Part shown: piece by piece, positions 25,403-35,554 of the stretch | Layout: every line of letters begins with the position of its first letter | Position numbering within the stretch: position 1 is the stretch's first letter | Assembly (NCBI GenBank): GCA_041397825.1 | Contig: JAWKVX010000004.1 | Span: 124,001-188,000, forward strand | Source: JANNSX01 sp041397825 | GTDB taxonomy: Bacteria > Pseudomonadota > Alphaproteobacteria > Rhizobiales > Hyphomicrobiaceae | Direction of reading: 5' to 3' | DNA length: 64,000 nt | Made by a program: the position numbers and the translations under genes | Notes under the pieces: model-generated | The model's database searches: none | Seen by the model: the letters and a program-made list of their open reading frames with translations, nothing else | Told to the model about the DNA's origin: nothing

Positions 25403-26308
25403 ATGCGACAGCCCAGCCTCGCTACTCTGAGATCGCGCGCCCTAGCGCTTTGGCATGCGTACGGTCGCGAGTCGCCGATGCCTGGGCTCTTCCTGGCCGT
25501 AGCAGAAGCTCCGAGCGGCCCAATTCATGACGTCTATCGACCTTCACTCTGCATAGTGCTGCAAGGCGCCAAAATCAGCCGGCTTGGCGCGGACGCCTAC
25601 CGCTATGGCGAGGGCGAATGCCTGATGACATCGCTGGAGGTGCCAATCCAGGCCGAGATCGTATCGGCATCTGTGGAAGTGCCCTTCGTGGCTCTCATCA
25701 TCGACATCGACCCGCCACAGGTCGCAGATTTGCTTCTACAGCTCGCGCGCACCGACGTGACGAGTGCGGCCATACCCGGTGCGCTCAATGTGCAGCCTTT
25801 GGCCCAGGATCTGGTCGACCCGCTCGAGCGTCTGCTGGCGCTGGCCAGCCGTCCGTTCGACATTCCGGTGCTCGCTCCCATGATCCAGCGCGAGATCGTT
25901 TGGCGTCTGTTGAACGGACCGCAGGGGGCGATGCTGCGCCAGATCGGGTTGGCCGAAAGCCGCACGGCGCGCATCAGCCGGGCGATCGCCTGGTTGCGTG
26001 GAAACTTCACAGTCACGATCAGTGTAACGCATCTCGCGGCCCTGGCAGGGATGAGCAATGCGACCTTCCACCGGCATTTCAAGGCCGCAACGTCCATGAC
26101 GCCCGTACAGTTTCAGAAACAACTGCGCCTGCAGGAAGCGCGTCGTTTGCTGATGGCTCAAGGCGCTGACGTCGCGCAGGTGGGATTCGCGATCGGCTAC
26201 GAAAGCCCGTCACAGTTCAGTCGGGAATACCGTCGCATGTTCGGCGCGCCACCGGGGCGCGACAGTGCTGAGTTCCGACGCATGCTCGCCACCGGGGGGA
26301 TTGGTTAA
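25403..26308 (+). CDS. AraC family transcriptional regulator
   Basis: 301-residue regulator with the AraC_N cupin-like sensor domain (about 25-185; YRPSLCIVLQGAKISRLG) and a C-terminal double helix-turn-helix domain (about 195-290). The first HTH is VTHLAALAGMSNATFHRHFKAAT and the second contains VAQVGFAIGYESPSQFSREYRRMFGAPPG, the standard AraC signature. It is divergent from the aldo/keto reductase, which it probably activates (inference). Regulators of this subgroup next to aldo/keto reductases commonly respond to reactive aldehydes. Confidence 0.9.
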   Translation: MRQPSLATLRSRALALWHAYGRESPMPGLFLAVAEAPSGPIHDVYRPSLCIVLQGAKISRLGADAYRYGEGECLMTSLEVPIQAEIVSASVEVPFVALIIDIDPPQVADLLLQLARTDVTSAAIPGALNVQPLAQDLVDPLERLLALASRPFDIPVLAPMIQREIVWRLLNGPQGAMLRQIGLAESRTARISRAIAWLRGNFTVTISVTHLAALAGMSNATFHRHFKAATSMTPVQFQKQLRLQEARRLLMAQGADVAQVGFAIGYESPSQFSREYRRMFGAPPGRDSAEFRRMLATGGIG

Positions 26309-26324
26309 GCCGGATCGCCGGCTT
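26307..26324 (+). terminator. Short hairpin at araC-type gene stop
   Basis: AAGCCGG-ATCG-CCGGCTT, a perfect 7-bp stem beginning at the stop codon. No T-run, so a weak call. Confidence 0.35.
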
Positions 26325-26457
26325 GGTCACATCCAGCAAACCAGAGCCGGAAACGCTGTCGGGGCCAATTGCTGTCGTCGGTTGACCCTTCGTTCTCTCA
26401 GGCGGCGACAAATGCCTGTTGCCTATTTGCTAGGCAATAAGTACGACTGCCCATGAA

Positions 26458-27465
26458 ATGAGCAAATCTCCGCTATCCCCGCTGGCCGTCGGCCCCGTCG
26501 CCCTCGCCAACCCCGTCGCGCTGGCGCCGATGTCGGGCGTCACCGACCTGCCGTTCCGCGATCTGGCCCACCGGTTCGGGGCCGGCATGGTCGTCTCCGA
26601 GATGGTTGCCAGCGAGCCGCTCGTCCGCGAACGCCGGGATATGGTGCTGAAGGTGCGGCCGCCGACACATCGCCCCTTCGTCATACAACTCGCGGGCCGC
26701 GAGGCCCGCTGGATGGCCGAAGGCGCGCGGATCGCTCAGGATCTCGGCGCCGATATCATCGACATCAACATGGGCTGTCCGTCGCGATTGGTGACGAACG
26801 GCCTCGCCGGCTCGGCGCTGATGCGCGATCTCGACCACGCTCTCGCCCTCGTCGACGCCGTTGTCGGCGCGGTGGCGCGGCCCGTGACGCTGAAGATGCG
26901 CCTCGGCTGGGACGATAGGAGCCTCAACGCGCCGGAGCTCGCCCGGCGAGCCGAGCAGGCCGGCATCCGCATGCTCACCGTGCATGGGCGTACCCGATGC
27001 CAGTTCTTCAAGGGCAGGGCCGATTGGTCGCGGGTCCGGCAGGTCAAGGAGGCCGTCGGCATCCCGCTTCTCGTCAACGGCGACATCACCGGCATCGAAA
27101 GCGCCCGCGAGGCGCTGCGGCTCTCCGGCGCCGACGGGGTCATGGTCGGCCGTGGCGCCTATGGCGCGCCGTGGCTGCCGGGACGTATCGCTACCGCTCT
27201 TGCCACCGGTCGCGATCCGGGTGATCCGCCCGCCGCTGTTACTCGCGACCTCGTCATCGAGCACTACGAGGCGATGCTGTCCCATTATGGCGTCGCACTC
27301 GGCGTTCGAAACGCCAGGAAGCATCTGATCTGGGCGCTCGAGCGCCGCATCGGCGACCCCGCCTTGGAAAAAGAGTGGCGCCGCCGGCTCTGTGCCGCCG
27401 AACGCCCCACTGAGGTGATCGCCGGGATCCGCGCGCTTTTCGACGACGCAAGGGCGGCGGCATGA
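26458..27465 (+). CDS. dusB: tRNA-dihydrouridine synthase DusB
   Basis: 335-residue flavoprotein reducing uridine to dihydrouridine in tRNA. Motifs: ALAPMSGVTDLPFRDLAHRFGAG at the FMN-binding start, DINMGCPSRLVTNGLAGSALMR with the catalytic Cys, TLKMRLGWDD, LTVHGRTRCQFFKGRADW, and GADGVMVGRGAYGAPWL. The C-terminal helical domain (FEHYEAM-type, here VIEHYEAMLSHYG) is present. It overlaps ntrB by four bases, the normal first gene of the alphaproteobacterial dus-ntrBC operon. Confidence 0.95.
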   Translation: MSKSPLSPLAVGPVALANPVALAPMSGVTDLPFRDLAHRFGAGMVVSEMVASEPLVRERRDMVLKVRPPTHRPFVIQLAGREARWMAEGARIAQDLGADIIDINMGCPSRLVTNGLAGSALMRDLDHALALVDAVVGAVARPVTLKMRLGWDDRSLNAPELARRAEQAGIRMLTVHGRTRCQFFKGRADWSRVRQVKEAVGIPLLVNGDITGIESAREALRLSGADGVMVGRGAYGAPWLPGRIATALATGRDPGDPPAAVTRDLVIEHYEAMLSHYGVALGVRNARKHLIWALERRIGDPALEKEWRRRLCAAERPTEVIAGIRALFDDARAAA

Positions 27466-28582
27466 GCCTGCCCCGGCCAACCCGACAGACCAAGCCGGCG
27501 CCCGGTTCGCCGGTCGATCCGGCCGGCGTGCTGGCGGCACTGCCCTATCCGGTGCTTGTGATCGAGGGCGGCGAGGCGGTGTGCGAGGCGAATGCCGCCG
27601 CCGAGGCCTTTTTCCGGACCAGCCGGCGTCGGCTCGTCACGCAACCGATCGTCGCGCTCCTGCCGGAGGCGAGCCCGCTAGCCGGCCTCGTCGCCGACGC
27701 GACGCTCGGGCAACGGACGGTAACCGGCCACGGCCTCGATCTCACGACGCCGGCGGCCGGCAGCCACCGGTCGGTCGATGCGGTCATCGCTCCCTTCGGC
27801 GAGGTGGATGGTGGGCGTGTCGTCGTCACGCTGATGGAGCGCGGGGCGGTCGAGATGCTGGAGCGACAGCTGAGCCATCGCTCGGCGGCGCGGGCGCTGA
27901 CCGGCCTCGCCGCCGTGCTGGCGCACGAGATCAAGAACCCGCTCTCCGGCATCCGCGGCGCGGCTCAGCTGCTCGAAGGCGACGCCGACGAGGAGGGACG
28001 GGCGCTGACGGGGCTGATCTGCGCCGAGACGGATCGCATCTGCCGTCTCGTCGATCGCATGCAGGAGTTCGGCGCCGAAGGCGCGGGCGAGCGGCACCCC
28101 GTCAACGTCCACGAAGTACTGGAGCATGTCCGGCAGCTCGCCGCGGCAGGCTTCGCCAGCAGCACCACTTTCACCGAGCTCTATGATCCCTCGCTGCCGC
28201 CCGTCGCCGGCAATCGCGACCGCCTGGTTCAGGCCTTCCTCAATCTGGTGAAGAATGCCGCCGAGGCGGTAGCCAGCCAACCAGAAGGGCGCATCACGCT
28301 GCATACGGCCTACCGGCCCGGCTTGCACCGCCAGGCCCTGGCCGGCCAACGCCGGGAAAGTCTGCCGCTCATCGTCGCCATCGAGGACAACGGACCCGGC
28401 GTTCCTGCGAGCCTGGCCCCGCACATCTTCGATCCATTCGTCACCGGCAAGCCGAGTGGCAGCGGCCTTGGCTTGGCGCTCGTCGCCAAGATCGTCGAGG
28501 AGCATGGCGGGGCGGTGGAGCTCGAGCAGCGGCCGGGCCGGACGATTTTCCGCATCGCCCTGCCGATCGGAGAAAGTGCGCC

Positions 28583-28586
<4 letters not shown>
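27462..28586 (+). CDS. ntrB: Nitrogen regulation sensor kinase NtrB
   Basis: 374-residue cytoplasmic histidine kinase/phosphatase that controls NtrC in response to PII. A PAS-like domain occupies about 20-130. The dimerisation/phosphoacceptor helix is VLAHEIKNPLSGIRGAAQLLE with His near residue 153. The ATPase domain shows N-box LVKNAAEAV, G1 IEDNGPGVP and G2 GSGLGLALVAKIVEEHGG. The stop overlaps the ntrC start by four bases, so the two are translationally coupled. Confidence 0.94.
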
Positions 28587-30023
<1,437 letters not shown>

Positions 30024-30176
30024 GCACCCTGTTGGCCTGAAGGCTCCCGAATCCCATCGTCAGCGAGCGCCAATAGGCCGTACTCTCCCTACGGCGGTCA
30101 TGGTGATTCGCCGTGTCATACGCGCGTTGTGAAGCGTCGACCAGGATTGCGCCACGAACAGCGAGGGATACGCGAC

Positions 30177-30872
30177 ATGATCAAGACCTTGAGCGCCGAG
30201 GCTTTCGGCACCTTCTGGCTCGTCTTCGGAGGCTGTGGCAGCGCCATCTTCGCGGCCGCCTATCCGGAGCTCGGCATCGGTTTCACCGGCGTCGCGCTCG
30301 CCTTCGGCCTGACGGTCCTGACCATGGCCTACGCGGTCGGCCCGATCTCCGGGGGCCATTTCAATCCGGCCGTGTCGATCGGACTCGCGATGGGCGGCCG
30401 CTTCGCATGGGGTGATGTCATCTCCTACATCATCGCCCAGCTCGTCGGCGCCATCGCGGCCGCCGCCGTGCTCTATCTGATCATCTCAGGCAAGGCGGAC
30501 TTCACGACGATCGGCGGCTTCGCCTCGAACGGCTACGGCGAGCTTTCGCCCGGCAAGTTCTCAATGATGTCGGCGCTCGTCGCCGAGGTCGTGCTGACCG
30601 CCGCCTTCCTGATCGTCATCCTCGGTGCGACGGACACGCGCGCGCCGGCCGGCTTTGCGCCGATCGCCATCGGCCTCGCGCTGACGCTCATCCACCTGAT
30701 CTCGATTCCGATCACCAACACGTCGGTCAATCCGGCACGCTCGACGAGCCAGGCGATCTTTGCCGGCGGAGGTGCGGTGGGCCAGCTCTGGCTGTTTTGG
30801 GTCGCGCCCATCGCCGGCGCCATCCTCGGCGCCGTCCTCTACCGGGCCCTTCTGGCGGACGACAAGCGGTAG
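30177..30872 (+). CDS. aqpZ: Aquaporin Z
   Basis: 231-residue water channel. Six membrane segments with both NPA boxes: GGHFNPAVSIGLAMGGRF and TNTSVNPARSTSQAI. The selectivity-filter residues fit a water-specific channel: the helix 5 His in LALTLIHLISIP and the Arg after the second NPA. The start ATG at 30177 (MIKTLSAEAFGTFWLVFGG) is the usual AqpZ start; the frame is open upstream to 30129. It is followed by two hairpins. Confidence 0.94.
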   Translation: MIKTLSAEAFGTFWLVFGGCGSAIFAAAYPELGIGFTGVALAFGLTVLTMAYAVGPISGGHFNPAVSIGLAMGGRFAWGDVISYIIAQLVGAIAAAAVLYLIISGKADFTTIGGFASNGYGELSPGKFSMMSALVAEVVLTAAFLIVILGATDTRAPAGFAPIAIGLALTLIHLISIPITNTSVNPARSTSQAIFAGGGAVGQLWLFWVAPIAGAILGAVLYRALLADDKR

Positions 30873-30910
30873 GCGCGCCGCCCGACGTCCCGGCGATTTC
30901 GGGTCCTCCG

Positions 30911-30987
30911 TCCAAGCTGGACGACGAGCTTGGATCGCCAAAGTCAAGCAATTCAGGTCGCCCCCGCCTTGGAAGGTGGGGGCGACC
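30911..30987 (+). terminator. Two hairpins downstream of aqpZ
   Basis: TCCAAGCT-N8-AGCTTGGA (30911-30934, perfect 8-bp stem), then a 15-bp stem GGTCGCCCCCGCCTT / AAGGTGGGGGCGACC with a 2-base loop (30956-30987, one G-T pair). They fill most of the aqpZ-nnrU gap. They could terminate aqpZ transcription or be copies of a dispersed palindromic repeat. Confidence 0.5.
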
Positions 30988-31047
30988 AGGTCTTCGAACG
31001 TGTTATGCTGATCCTGTACAGCAAATCATCGCACCTAGGAGCCGCCT

Positions 31048-31641
31048 ATGGGACTTCTGCTTGCCGGACTTGCGATCTTCTTTCTCATTCACCTTGTGCC
31101 GGTTTACCAGACACTCCGGCATCGGCTGATCTTCGGCATGGGCGAGGCACAATACAAGATCGCCTTCTCGCTCATATCGTTGGGGGCGCTGTATCTGATC
31201 GTGCGCGGCTATGGTGAGGCGCGGCTCGTCGCGCCCGAGCTGTTCGATCCGCCGGCCTGGACCCGCCACATCACCATGCTGTTGATGCTGATCGCCTTCA
31301 TCATCCTGGCGGCGGCCTACATCCCCTCGCGCATCCGCGATCGCGTGCGGCACCCGATGCTGGCCGCCGTCAAGATCTGGGCCTTTGCCCATCTGATCGC
31401 CAACGGCGACGGCGCCTCGTTCCTTCTGTTCGGCAGCTTCCTCATGTATGCCGTCTACGATCGGATCTCGGTCACCCGGCGCGGTGCCATGGGTCCGCTC
31501 GGCGACAGGCCGGGCACGCTCAGGGGCGATATCGCGGTGGTCGTGGTGGGGGTTGCGGCCTATGTGGCGATGCTGCTTTGGGGACACGAGCTGCTGATCG
31601 GCGTGCCCCTGATGGCACCCATGGTCGACATCCCGTCGTGA
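31048..31641 (+). CDS. NnrU family membrane protein
   Basis: 197-residue integral membrane protein with six hydrophobic segments, of the NnrU family, first linked to nitrite/nitric oxide reduction gene clusters and related to the isoprenoid/carotenoid-isomerase-like protein NnrU/MddA group. Conserved features are FFLIHLVPVYQTLRHRL at the start, HPMLAAVKIWAFAHLIANGD with conserved His, Lys and Asn, and FLMYAVYDRISVTRR. No denitrification genes lie nearby. The stop overlaps the next gene start (GTGA). Confidence 0.85.
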   Translation: MGLLLAGLAIFFLIHLVPVYQTLRHRLIFGMGEAQYKIAFSLISLGALYLIVRGYGEARLVAPELFDPPAWTRHITMLLMLIAFIILAAAYIPSRIRDRVRHPMLAAVKIWAFAHLIANGDGASFLLFGSFLMYAVYDRISVTRRGAMGPLGDRPGTLRGDIAVVVVGVAAYVAMLLWGHELLIGVPLMAPMVDIPS

Positions 31642-32129
31642 GCGGCCGCCTGATCGGCATCGCGGTCCGGCCTGGGCGGCGGCAGCCGATGCGCCTGCTC
31701 GAGCATGCGACCGTTACGCCGGAGGTCGGCGTCGACGGTGACCACAAGGGCATGAAGCTCAAGACGCGGCAGGTGACGCTGTTGGCGCTTGAGGATTGGC
31801 AAGCGGCGCTCGCCGAGCTGGACCCCGGACAGGGCGCCGTCGATCTTCTCTGGACGGCGCGTCGCGCGAACCTGCTCATCGAAGGCCTCGAGCTTCCCGC
31901 CGCCTCCGGTGCGATCCTTGTGGTCGGGCCGGTCCGTATTGAAGTGACGCGACCGGTTTTCCCCTGCACGCGGATGCTCGAGGCGCACGCCGGCCTGATG
32001 CGGGCGCTTGCCAAACCCTGGCGGGGCGGGATCGCCGGTCGCGTCGTCGCGGGCGGCGAGGTGGCTTTGGGTGATGCGGTCGCTGTCCTCGACGCTGGCC
32101 GACCCTGGACCCGCCCGCGGCTCCCCTAA
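31638..32129 (+). CDS. MOSC domain-containing protein
   Basis: 163-residue single-domain MOSC protein (molybdenum cofactor sulfurase C-terminal). Visible family marks: GVDGDHKGMKLKTRQVTLLALEDW near 30-55 and RPVFPCTRMLE with the conserved Cys near 115, then GRVVAGGEVALGDAV at the end. MOSC proteins bind molybdenum cofactor or act on N-hydroxylated compounds; the role here is unknown. Start GTG at 31638 overlaps the nnrU stop, so the two are coupled; the frame further upstream runs inside nnrU and is a shadow. Confidence 0.85.
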   Translation: MSGRLIGIAVRPGRRQPMRLLEHATVTPEVGVDGDHKGMKLKTRQVTLLALEDWQAALAELDPGQGAVDLLWTARRANLLIEGLELPAASGAILVVGPVRIEVTRPVFPCTRMLEAHAGLMRALAKPWRGGIAGRVVAGGEVALGDAVAVLDAGRPWTRPRLP

Positions 32130-32209
32130 GCTTAACGGGCTGCCCGACGTTTACTTTGCCGGCCGGGTCACGGAAACTGGTGGCGACACCGACAGCCATG
32201 GAGTGGCCC

Positions 32210-33076
32210 ATGTCCGCTCAAGCCCAGACCAAGCGCATCACCTCGGCCGAGATCCGGGCCCGCAAGGGCGGCGAGCCGATCGTCTCACTGACCTCCTATC
32301 ATGCCCATACGGCGCGCATCGCCGACCCTTACGTCGACTTTCTTCTCGTCGGCGACAGCCTCGGCATGGTGATGCACGGCTATGAAAGCACCGTCCCCGT
32401 GCCGCTCGATCTCATGATCATGCACGGCCGCGCGGTGATGCGCGGCGCCCAACGCGCCCTCGTCGTCGTCGACATGCCGTTCGGAACCTATGAGGAGAGT
32501 CCGTCCGTCGCCTTCCGCAATGCCGCGCGCGTCATGAAGGAGACGGATTGTGGAGCGGTGAAGCTCGAAGGCGGCAGGCGCATGGCCGAGACCATTCATT
32601 TCCTCGTCGAGCGCGGCATTCCTGTGATGGCGCATATCGGCCTGACGCCGCAGTCTATCAATGTGCTCGGCGGCTTCAAGACTCAGGGCCGGACGAAGGA
32701 CCAATGGGCCGCCATCGAGGAGGACGCCCGCGTCGTCGCCGAGGCGGGCGCCTTCGCCGTCGTGCTCGAGGCGATCGCCGCGCCACTCGCCGAGAGGATC
32801 ACCAAGGCCGTGCCGATCCCGACCATCGGCATCGGCGCGTCGGCCGCCTGCGATGGGCAGATCCTCGTCATGGAGGACATGCTCGGCCTGTCGCCTAGGG
32901 TGCCGAAATTCGTCAAGGAGTTCGGCGCGGTCGGCGAAAGCATCCGGCGGGCGATCGAGGGCTATGCCGGCGAGGTTCGGGCCCGGACCTTCCCGACCGA
33001 TGAGCACACCTATGGCATGAAGGACGGGCAGTCCGCCCGGCCGGTCCCAAAAAAGCCCAAAACCATCGTCACTTAG
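32210..33076 (+). CDS. panB: 3-methyl-2-oxobutanoate hydroxymethyltransferase
   Basis: 288-residue PanB, forming ketopantoate from 2-oxoisovalerate and methylene-tetrahydrofolate in pantothenate and CoA synthesis. Motifs: VSLTSYHAHTARIADPYVDFLLVGDSLGMVMHG with metal-binding Asp, FGTYEESP, GAVKLEGG, MAHIGLTPQS, and IPTIGIGASAACDGQILV. The ATG at 32210 follows GGAG at an optimal distance; an in-frame ATG at 32198 is the alternative. Confidence 0.95.
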   Translation: MSAQAQTKRITSAEIRARKGGEPIVSLTSYHAHTARIADPYVDFLLVGDSLGMVMHGYESTVPVPLDLMIMHGRAVMRGAQRALVVVDMPFGTYEESPSVAFRNAARVMKETDCGAVKLEGGRRMAETIHFLVERGIPVMAHIGLTPQSINVLGGFKTQGRTKDQWAAIEEDARVVAEAGAFAVVLEAIAAPLAERITKAVPIPTIGIGASAACDGQILVMEDMLGLSPRVPKFVKEFGAVGESIRRAIEGYAGEVRARTFPTDEHTYGMKDGQSARPVPKKPKTIVT

Positions 33077-33187
33077 CTTGGCCTGGGGGAGTTCTGCGCC
33101 GGTCGTGCGACCGCGCTTTGCCAGCACCCTCTCGGCGCGCTATCAAGGCCCTTCGGCAACCCGCCGGATCAGTGGGCGAGAGGCAAG

Positions 33188-33874
33188 ATGGCTGACAGCG
33201 ACATCATTCGCGAGGTCGAGGAGGACCTCCGGCGGGAGCGGTATCAGGCGCTCTGGAACCGGTATGGCGGCATCATCGTGGGCGCCGCCCTCGTCATCAT
33301 CATCGGCGTCGCCGGCTACAAGGGCTGGCACTACTGGCAGCAGAGCCGGGCCGATTCGGCTGGCGGCCGCTTCGAAGGAGCCTTGCAGCTGGTCCGCGAC
33401 GGCAAGGATTCAGAGGCCGAGGCGGTACTCGAGGCGATCGCCAAGGATGCGCCCGCCGGCTACCAGACGCTCGCCCGCTACCGGCTCGCCGCCGAGGACA
33501 GTAAGGCCGGCAGGACGGCCGAGGCACTCGCCCAATATCAGGCCTTGGCCGACGACGCGGCGACCGATCCGATCTTCAGAAGTTATGCACAACTCAAGGC
33601 CGCCGAGGTCCGCGTCGATGAGGCCGACTTTACCGAGATGCAGAATCGGCTCACGCCTCTGATGGCCGAGGCGGCTCCGTGGCGACATTCGGCACGTGAG
33701 CTGCTGGGGCTAGCCGCCTACAAGGCTGGCGAAGGGGACGAGGCGGAGAAGGCGTTCGGTCTCCTGATCGCGGATCCCACCGTTCCGCAAGGAATGCGCC
33801 AGCGGGCGGAGATGATGCTGACGCTGATTGCCGCGGATACGGCCAAGCCGCCCTCCGCGGGGGACAGCAACTGA
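33188..33874 (+). CDS. YfgM-like membrane-anchored TPR protein
   Basis: 228-residue protein with a cytoplasmic N-terminus (EVEEDLRRERYQALWNRYG), one membrane helix (about 28-45, GIIVGAALVIIIGVAGYKGW) and a periplasmic TPR-like helical region. It belongs to the YfgM/TPR_21 family, which in Escherichia coli is also encoded immediately before bamB and interacts with the SecYEG translocon and periplasmic chaperones. Here it precedes bamB by 10 bases, the same gene order. Confidence 0.88.
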   Translation: MADSDIIREVEEDLRRERYQALWNRYGGIIVGAALVIIIGVAGYKGWHYWQQSRADSAGGRFEGALQLVRDGKDSEAEAVLEAIAKDAPAGYQTLARYRLAAEDSKAGRTAEALAQYQALADDAATDPIFRSYAQLKAAEVRVDEADFTEMQNRLTPLMAEAAPWRHSARELLGLAAYKAGEGDEAEKAFGLLIADPTVPQGMRQRAEMMLTLIAADTAKPPSAGDSN

Positions 33875-33884
33875 GAGGCCATCG

Positions 33885-35231
33885 ATGCGCAATGCGGCGA
33901 GATGGAGTGTTCGGGTCGGGATCGTTGCTCTGGCGGCGATGTTCGTTACGGGCTGCTCGTCGGACGGCGGCGGTCCGAGTCTTCCGAGCTTTGCCTCGAT
34001 CAATCCCTTCGCCGAGAAGGAGACGCCGCTCCCGGGCAAGCGGGTGGCCGTACTAACGCAGCAGGATAGCCTCACCGATAATCTCGAGGCCTCGACAGGG
34101 TCGGTCGCGGTGCCGGCCGCGCTGCCGAACCTCGAGTGGAGCCAGCCGGGCGGCATCGCCTCCAATGCGCCCGGCAATCTGGCGCTCGAGGGGAGTCTCC
34201 GGACCGTCTGGTCCCAGGATGCGGGCAAGGGCTCGAACTCCTCGACCAAGTTGTCCGCCAACCCGATCATGCACCAGGGCCGGGTCTATGTGCTCGACGC
34301 CGCGTCGACGGTCTCGGCCTTCTCGGCCTCGGGCGGGAGCCGATCTTGGTCGACGAGCCTCGTGCCCGAGAACGAGGACGACGACGAGGGCTTCGGCGGA
34401 GGTATCGCGGCCGACGGTGGCCGGGTCGTCGCCACGACCGGATTCGGTTACGCCGTGGCGCTCGACGCCTCGAACGGCAACAAGCTCTGGGAGAAACCGC
34501 TCGGCGCCCCGGCGCGGGCTTCGCCGACGATCGCCGATGGCCGCGTCTATGCGGTGACCATCGAGGGGCGGCTCTACTGTCTGAGCGTCGAGGACGGCAC
34601 GGAGATCTGGAGCTATCGCGGTATCCCGCAGCAGGCCAGCGTCATCAACGATGTCAGTCCCGCCATCGACGGTGGGGTGCTCGTCGTCACCGTCCCGAGT
34701 GGTGACGTCATGGCCTTCCGCTCCGACACTGGCGAGCCGGTCTGGTCGGATCAGCTCGGGCAGAGCGGTGCCGGCTCCTCGGTCGCCGGTCTCAACGACC
34801 CTAGCCGTCCCGCGATTGCCGGCGGTGTCGTTTACGCCATCGGCCATGCCGGACGCATGATTGCCACCACGGCCGACTCGGGCGAGCGGCTGTGGTCCGC
34901 TTCGATCGCCGGCATGAAGACACCCGCCATCGCCGGCGATGCGGTCTATGTCGTCGATGCGAATGGCAAGCTCGTCGCGCTCAATCGCGAATCGGGGGAG
35001 GTCCGCTGGGCGACCAAGCTGCCGGGCGAGGGGACCTGGAACGGCCCGGTGCTTGCCGGCGGACGCCTGTGGGCGACCTCCTCGAAGGGCAAGCTCGCCG
35101 GTATCGATGCCGCGACCGGTCGCGTCACCGCCGAGCGCGATCTCGGAGGCAAGGTTTTCCTGCAGCCGATCGTCGCCGATGGTCGCATGTACGTGCTCCG
35201 TGATGATGCGGAGTTGGTGGCCCTGAATTGA
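33885..35231 (+). CDS. bamB: Outer membrane protein assembly factor BamB
   Basis: 448-residue lipoprotein with a beta-propeller of PQQ-like repeats, part of the BAM complex that inserts beta-barrel proteins into the outer membrane. The signal peptide ends in a lipobox, FVTGC, with Cys at residue 26. Repeats are visible as WSTSLV, LWEKPLG, IWSYRG, VWSDQLG, LWSASIAG and RWATKLPG, each followed by VYAV- or VYVVD-type strands. In relatives der follows directly; here 4 kb intervene. The last 202 bases recur in degraded form at 36732-36934. Confidence 0.93.
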   Translation: MRNAARWSVRVGIVALAAMFVTGCSSDGGGPSLPSFASINPFAEKETPLPGKRVAVLTQQDSLTDNLEASTGSVAVPAALPNLEWSQPGGIASNAPGNLALEGSLRTVWSQDAGKGSNSSTKLSANPIMHQGRVYVLDAASTVSAFSASGGSRSWSTSLVPENEDDDEGFGGGIAADGGRVVATTGFGYAVALDASNGNKLWEKPLGAPARASPTIADGRVYAVTIEGRLYCLSVEDGTEIWSYRGIPQQASVINDVSPAIDGGVLVVTVPSGDVMAFRSDTGEPVWSDQLGQSGAGSSVAGLNDPSRPAIAGGVVYAIGHAGRMIATTADSGERLWSASIAGMKTPAIAGDAVYVVDANGKLVALNRESGEVRWATKLPGEGTWNGPVLAGGRLWATSSKGKLAGIDAATGRVTAERDLGGKVFLQPIVADGRMYVLRDDAELVALN

Positions 35232-35378
35232 GCGGTCGCGTCAGTGCTCAGGGCTGACACCACCAATGATCCTCGCCTGTGGTTCGTCCGCAGGGGTCTC
35301 GTCGACTAAGCGCGTCGTCGGGTGAAGGCGTCGAGTTTCCTCAATGCTGGGATTGTCGCGCCTGGTTTCCGATCACAG

Positions 35379-35406
35379 TTTCGCGCGCGTCGCGACGCGC
35401 GCGAAA
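35379..35406. repeat. 28-base perfect palindrome
   Basis: TTTCGCGCGCGTCG followed at once by its exact reverse complement CGACGCGCGCGAAA, with no loop. It lies in the 323-base gap between bamB and the mscS-like gene, where no coding sequence is evident. It could be a protein-binding site, a cruciform or a terminator; nothing decides between these. Confidence 0.8.
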
Positions 35407-35554
35407 GTTGGACTACGAATGCAGGCCTCCCTCTGCGGGTGAGCAACAGGCACCGAGAACGCTTTGGGGTTGCCGCCACGGTCTCCAACAGGCATGTTGC
35501 AGGCCGGCGGTTCTGCCGCATGGTCCGACAAGCACTCAATTCCGATGAGGAAGG

